6,681 bases of DNA, from positions 1 to 6,681 of the forward strand of contig JASFRI010000234.1 in the NCBI GenBank assembly GCA_050115015.1, in the 5' to 3' direction. Below are positions 5,332-6,681 of the stretch, piece by piece (the first letter of the stretch is position 1; each line of letters opens with the position of its first letter). The position numbers and the translations under genes are program-made. The DNA comes from JASFRI01 sp050115015. GTDB lineage: Bacteria > Acidobacteriota > Polarisedimenticolia > CBDVAL01. The notes beneath the pieces are model-generated. The model did not search any database. It was not told the DNA's origin and saw only the letters and a program-made list of their open reading frames with translations.

Positions 5332-6681
5332 ATGGCTGCCTCGAACCGAACGCTCGCTGCCGTGCTGGCCGCGCTCCTCGTGCTGTTCTCCGGATGCTCC
5401 GGGCCGGGGGAATCGCCGTCGCCGGAGGAGCTGTTCGCCGCGGTCCGGGCCGGCGATGTGGCGGAGACCGGCCGGCTGCTCGACGCCGGCGTGCCGCTGG
5501 AGAGCGAGGACAACTACGGCTCGACGCCCCTGCTGATGGCCGCCGCGAACGGGCGCGTCGACGTGGTCCGGCTGCTGCTGGACCGCGGGGCCGACCCGGA
5601 CCATCGCGAGACCTTCTACGGCGCCGGTGCCCTGGACATGGCGCTGTTCGGCGACCACCCGGACGTCGCCCTGCTGCTCGTGGAGGCCGGGGCCGACGGG
5701 AGGGAAACCGCCCTGGCCGTCGCGCTGCAGGGGGGGAACCTCGAGCTGGCCCGGGCCGCGGTGACCGCGGGCCCCATCAACGAGTCGGCGCTGTCGGAGA
5801 TGCGCGCCGGGGCGACGGAGCTCTCCCCCGAGCTCCAGAAGATCCTCGATGCCGCCACCTCCCGCCCGGATCCGGAGCCGCCGGTCCTCTCCGCGGAGGA
5901 GTTGACCCGGTTCACGGGCCGCTTCGAGGGGCAGACAACCGACCGGATCGTCGAGGCCACCGTGGAGGGGGATCGCCTCTGGCTGTCGGTGGACGGCGGC
6001 CCGAAGGTGGCGATGACCGTGATCGGTGACCAGAGCTTCGGGTCGACCGACGCCGGGCTGGAGGCGGCGTTCTTCGGCCGCGCCGGGACCATCGAGGGGC
6101 TGTCGCTCCGGAGCGGGAACGGCCCTCCGGAGAGCCTGCGCCAGAGCGTCGCCGAGCCGGCGGGTGCCGGCGCGTTCCGCCCCGTCGAGGCGACGACGGC
6201 CACGGGGGCCACGGTCCACTGGCCATCGTTCCGGGGGCCGAACGCATCGGGGGTCGGAGACGGTGCCGAGACCCGCACCCGGTGGGATCTCGAGACGGGA
6301 GAGGGCGTGCTCTGGTCGGCGCCGATCCCGGGGCTGGGGAACTCCAGTCCCGTCGTCTGGGGGGACCGGGTGTTCGTCACCACCGCCGTGGCCGAGGGCA
6401 TCCCCCAGGAGATCCGCACGGGTCTCACCGGCGAGGGAACCGGCGTCGACGAGGAGGTACCGCACCGCTGGATGGTGATCGCCTACGACAAGTGGAGCGG
6501 CGAGCGTCTCTGGGAGACCGAGGTCGGGCGCGGCGTGCCGCTGACCCGGAGGCACTTCAAGGCGACCCAGGCGAACTCGTCGCCCGCCACCGACGGCGAG
6601 CACCTGGTGGTCGTCTTCCCCACCGCGGGACTTGCCTGCCTGGACCTGAACGGGGACGTCCTGTGGCATCACGACCTCGGA
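5332..6681 (+). CDS. Lipoprotein with ankyrin repeats and PQQ-like propeller (partial)
   Basis: The frame is open for 450 codons to the window edge, so the C-terminus is missing. Residues 1-21 form a lipoprotein signal (hydrophobic stretch, then FSGC with Cys22 as the lipidation site), so the protein should be anchored on the outer face of the inner membrane or in the outer membrane. Residues about 31-148 are ankyrin repeats: one weak, one canonical (NYGSTPLLMAAANGRVDVV at 61-79, then RLLLDRGADP), then two more degenerate. After a linker, about 188-268 form a small beta-rich domain opening with LTRFTGRFEG (191-200) that resembles the DUF3471-type domain; this is a weak call. From residue 295 comes VHWPSFRGPNASG, then VLWSAPIPGLGNSSPVVWGD, the characteristic start of PQQ-like (BamB/quinoprotein-type) beta-propellers. 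Such propellers without further evidence are often binding modules, not enzymes. Repeats and propeller suggest protein binding in the periplasm. It lies downstream of the kinase, same strand, 224 bases away. Confidence 0.88.
   Translation, partial: MAASNRTLAAVLAALLVLFSGCSGPGESPSPEELFAAVRAGDVAETGRLLDAGVPLESEDNYGSTPLLMAAANGRVDVVRLLLDRGADPDHRETFYGAGALDMALFGDHPDVALLLVEAGADGRETALAVALQGGNLELARAAVTAGPINESALSEMRAGATELSPELQKILDAATSRPDPEPPVLSAEELTRFTGRFEGQTTDRIVEATVEGDRLWLSVDGGPKVAMTVIGDQSFGSTDAGLEAAFFGRAGTIEGLSLRSGNGPPESLRQSVAEPAGAGAFRPVEATTATGATVHWPSFRGPNASGVGDGAETRTRWDLETGEGVLWSAPIPGLGNSSPVVWGDRVFVTTAVAEGIPQEIRTGLTGEGTGVDEEVPHRWMVIAYDKWSGERLWETEVGRGVPLTRRHFKATQANSSPATDGEHLVVVFPTAGLACLDLNGDVLWHHDLG

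Noticed and set aside
5116..6672. 518-codon minus-strand open frame opposite the lipoprotein gene
   Set aside because: It is antisense to a frame with a clear lipobox, ankyrin repeats and PQQ-like motifs. Its own translation is low-complexity Gly/Arg/Pro-rich.

Overview
The window is uniformly GC-rich bacterial chromosome with four protein-coding genes in the order nuclease (+), GST (-), receptor-type kinase (+) and lipoprotein (+, running off the right edge). No phage, transposase, CRISPR, rRNA or tRNA sequence was recognised. The gene families point to an Acidobacteriota-like or similar soil or sediment bacterium. The evidence for this is a PASTA-less Ser/Thr kinase fused through one membrane helix to a TolB/PD40 beta-propeller, and a lipoprotein with the 'WPxFRGPxxxG' opening of PQQ-like propellers common in Acidobacteriota and Planctomycetes. 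This placement is inference from families, not a phylogenetic result.

Left part (1-1480): about 346 bases without a convincing gene hold short dyads and a possible promoter. They lead into a secreted S1/P1-family nuclease (347-1267) whose zinc-ligand set is partly substituted. This gene converges with a minus-strand GST-like gene (1481-2119). The 213-base gap between them holds two hairpins and two diverged direct copies of a short element.

Middle (2120-5107): a 291-base divergent region carries the best promoter-like sequence of the window (TCGACA, 17 bases, TATCAT). It precedes an 898-residue transmembrane kinase with about twelve PD40 blades outside the membrane.

Right part (5108-6681): a 224-base spacer contains four copies of a 10-base motif spaced about one helical turn apart, directly upstream of a -10-like TAGAAT. 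A partial lipoprotein gene follows (5332 to the edge), combining ankyrin repeats, a small beta domain and the start of a PQQ-like propeller.

The genes do not form one evident pathway. Three of the four products (nuclease, kinase sensor domain, lipoprotein) are predicted to act at or outside the inner membrane. The separate upstream regions suggest separate transcription units. The observations most worth checking are the altered zinc site of the nuclease, the phased repeat array, and the multidomain lipoprotein. I do not see proof of a new system.
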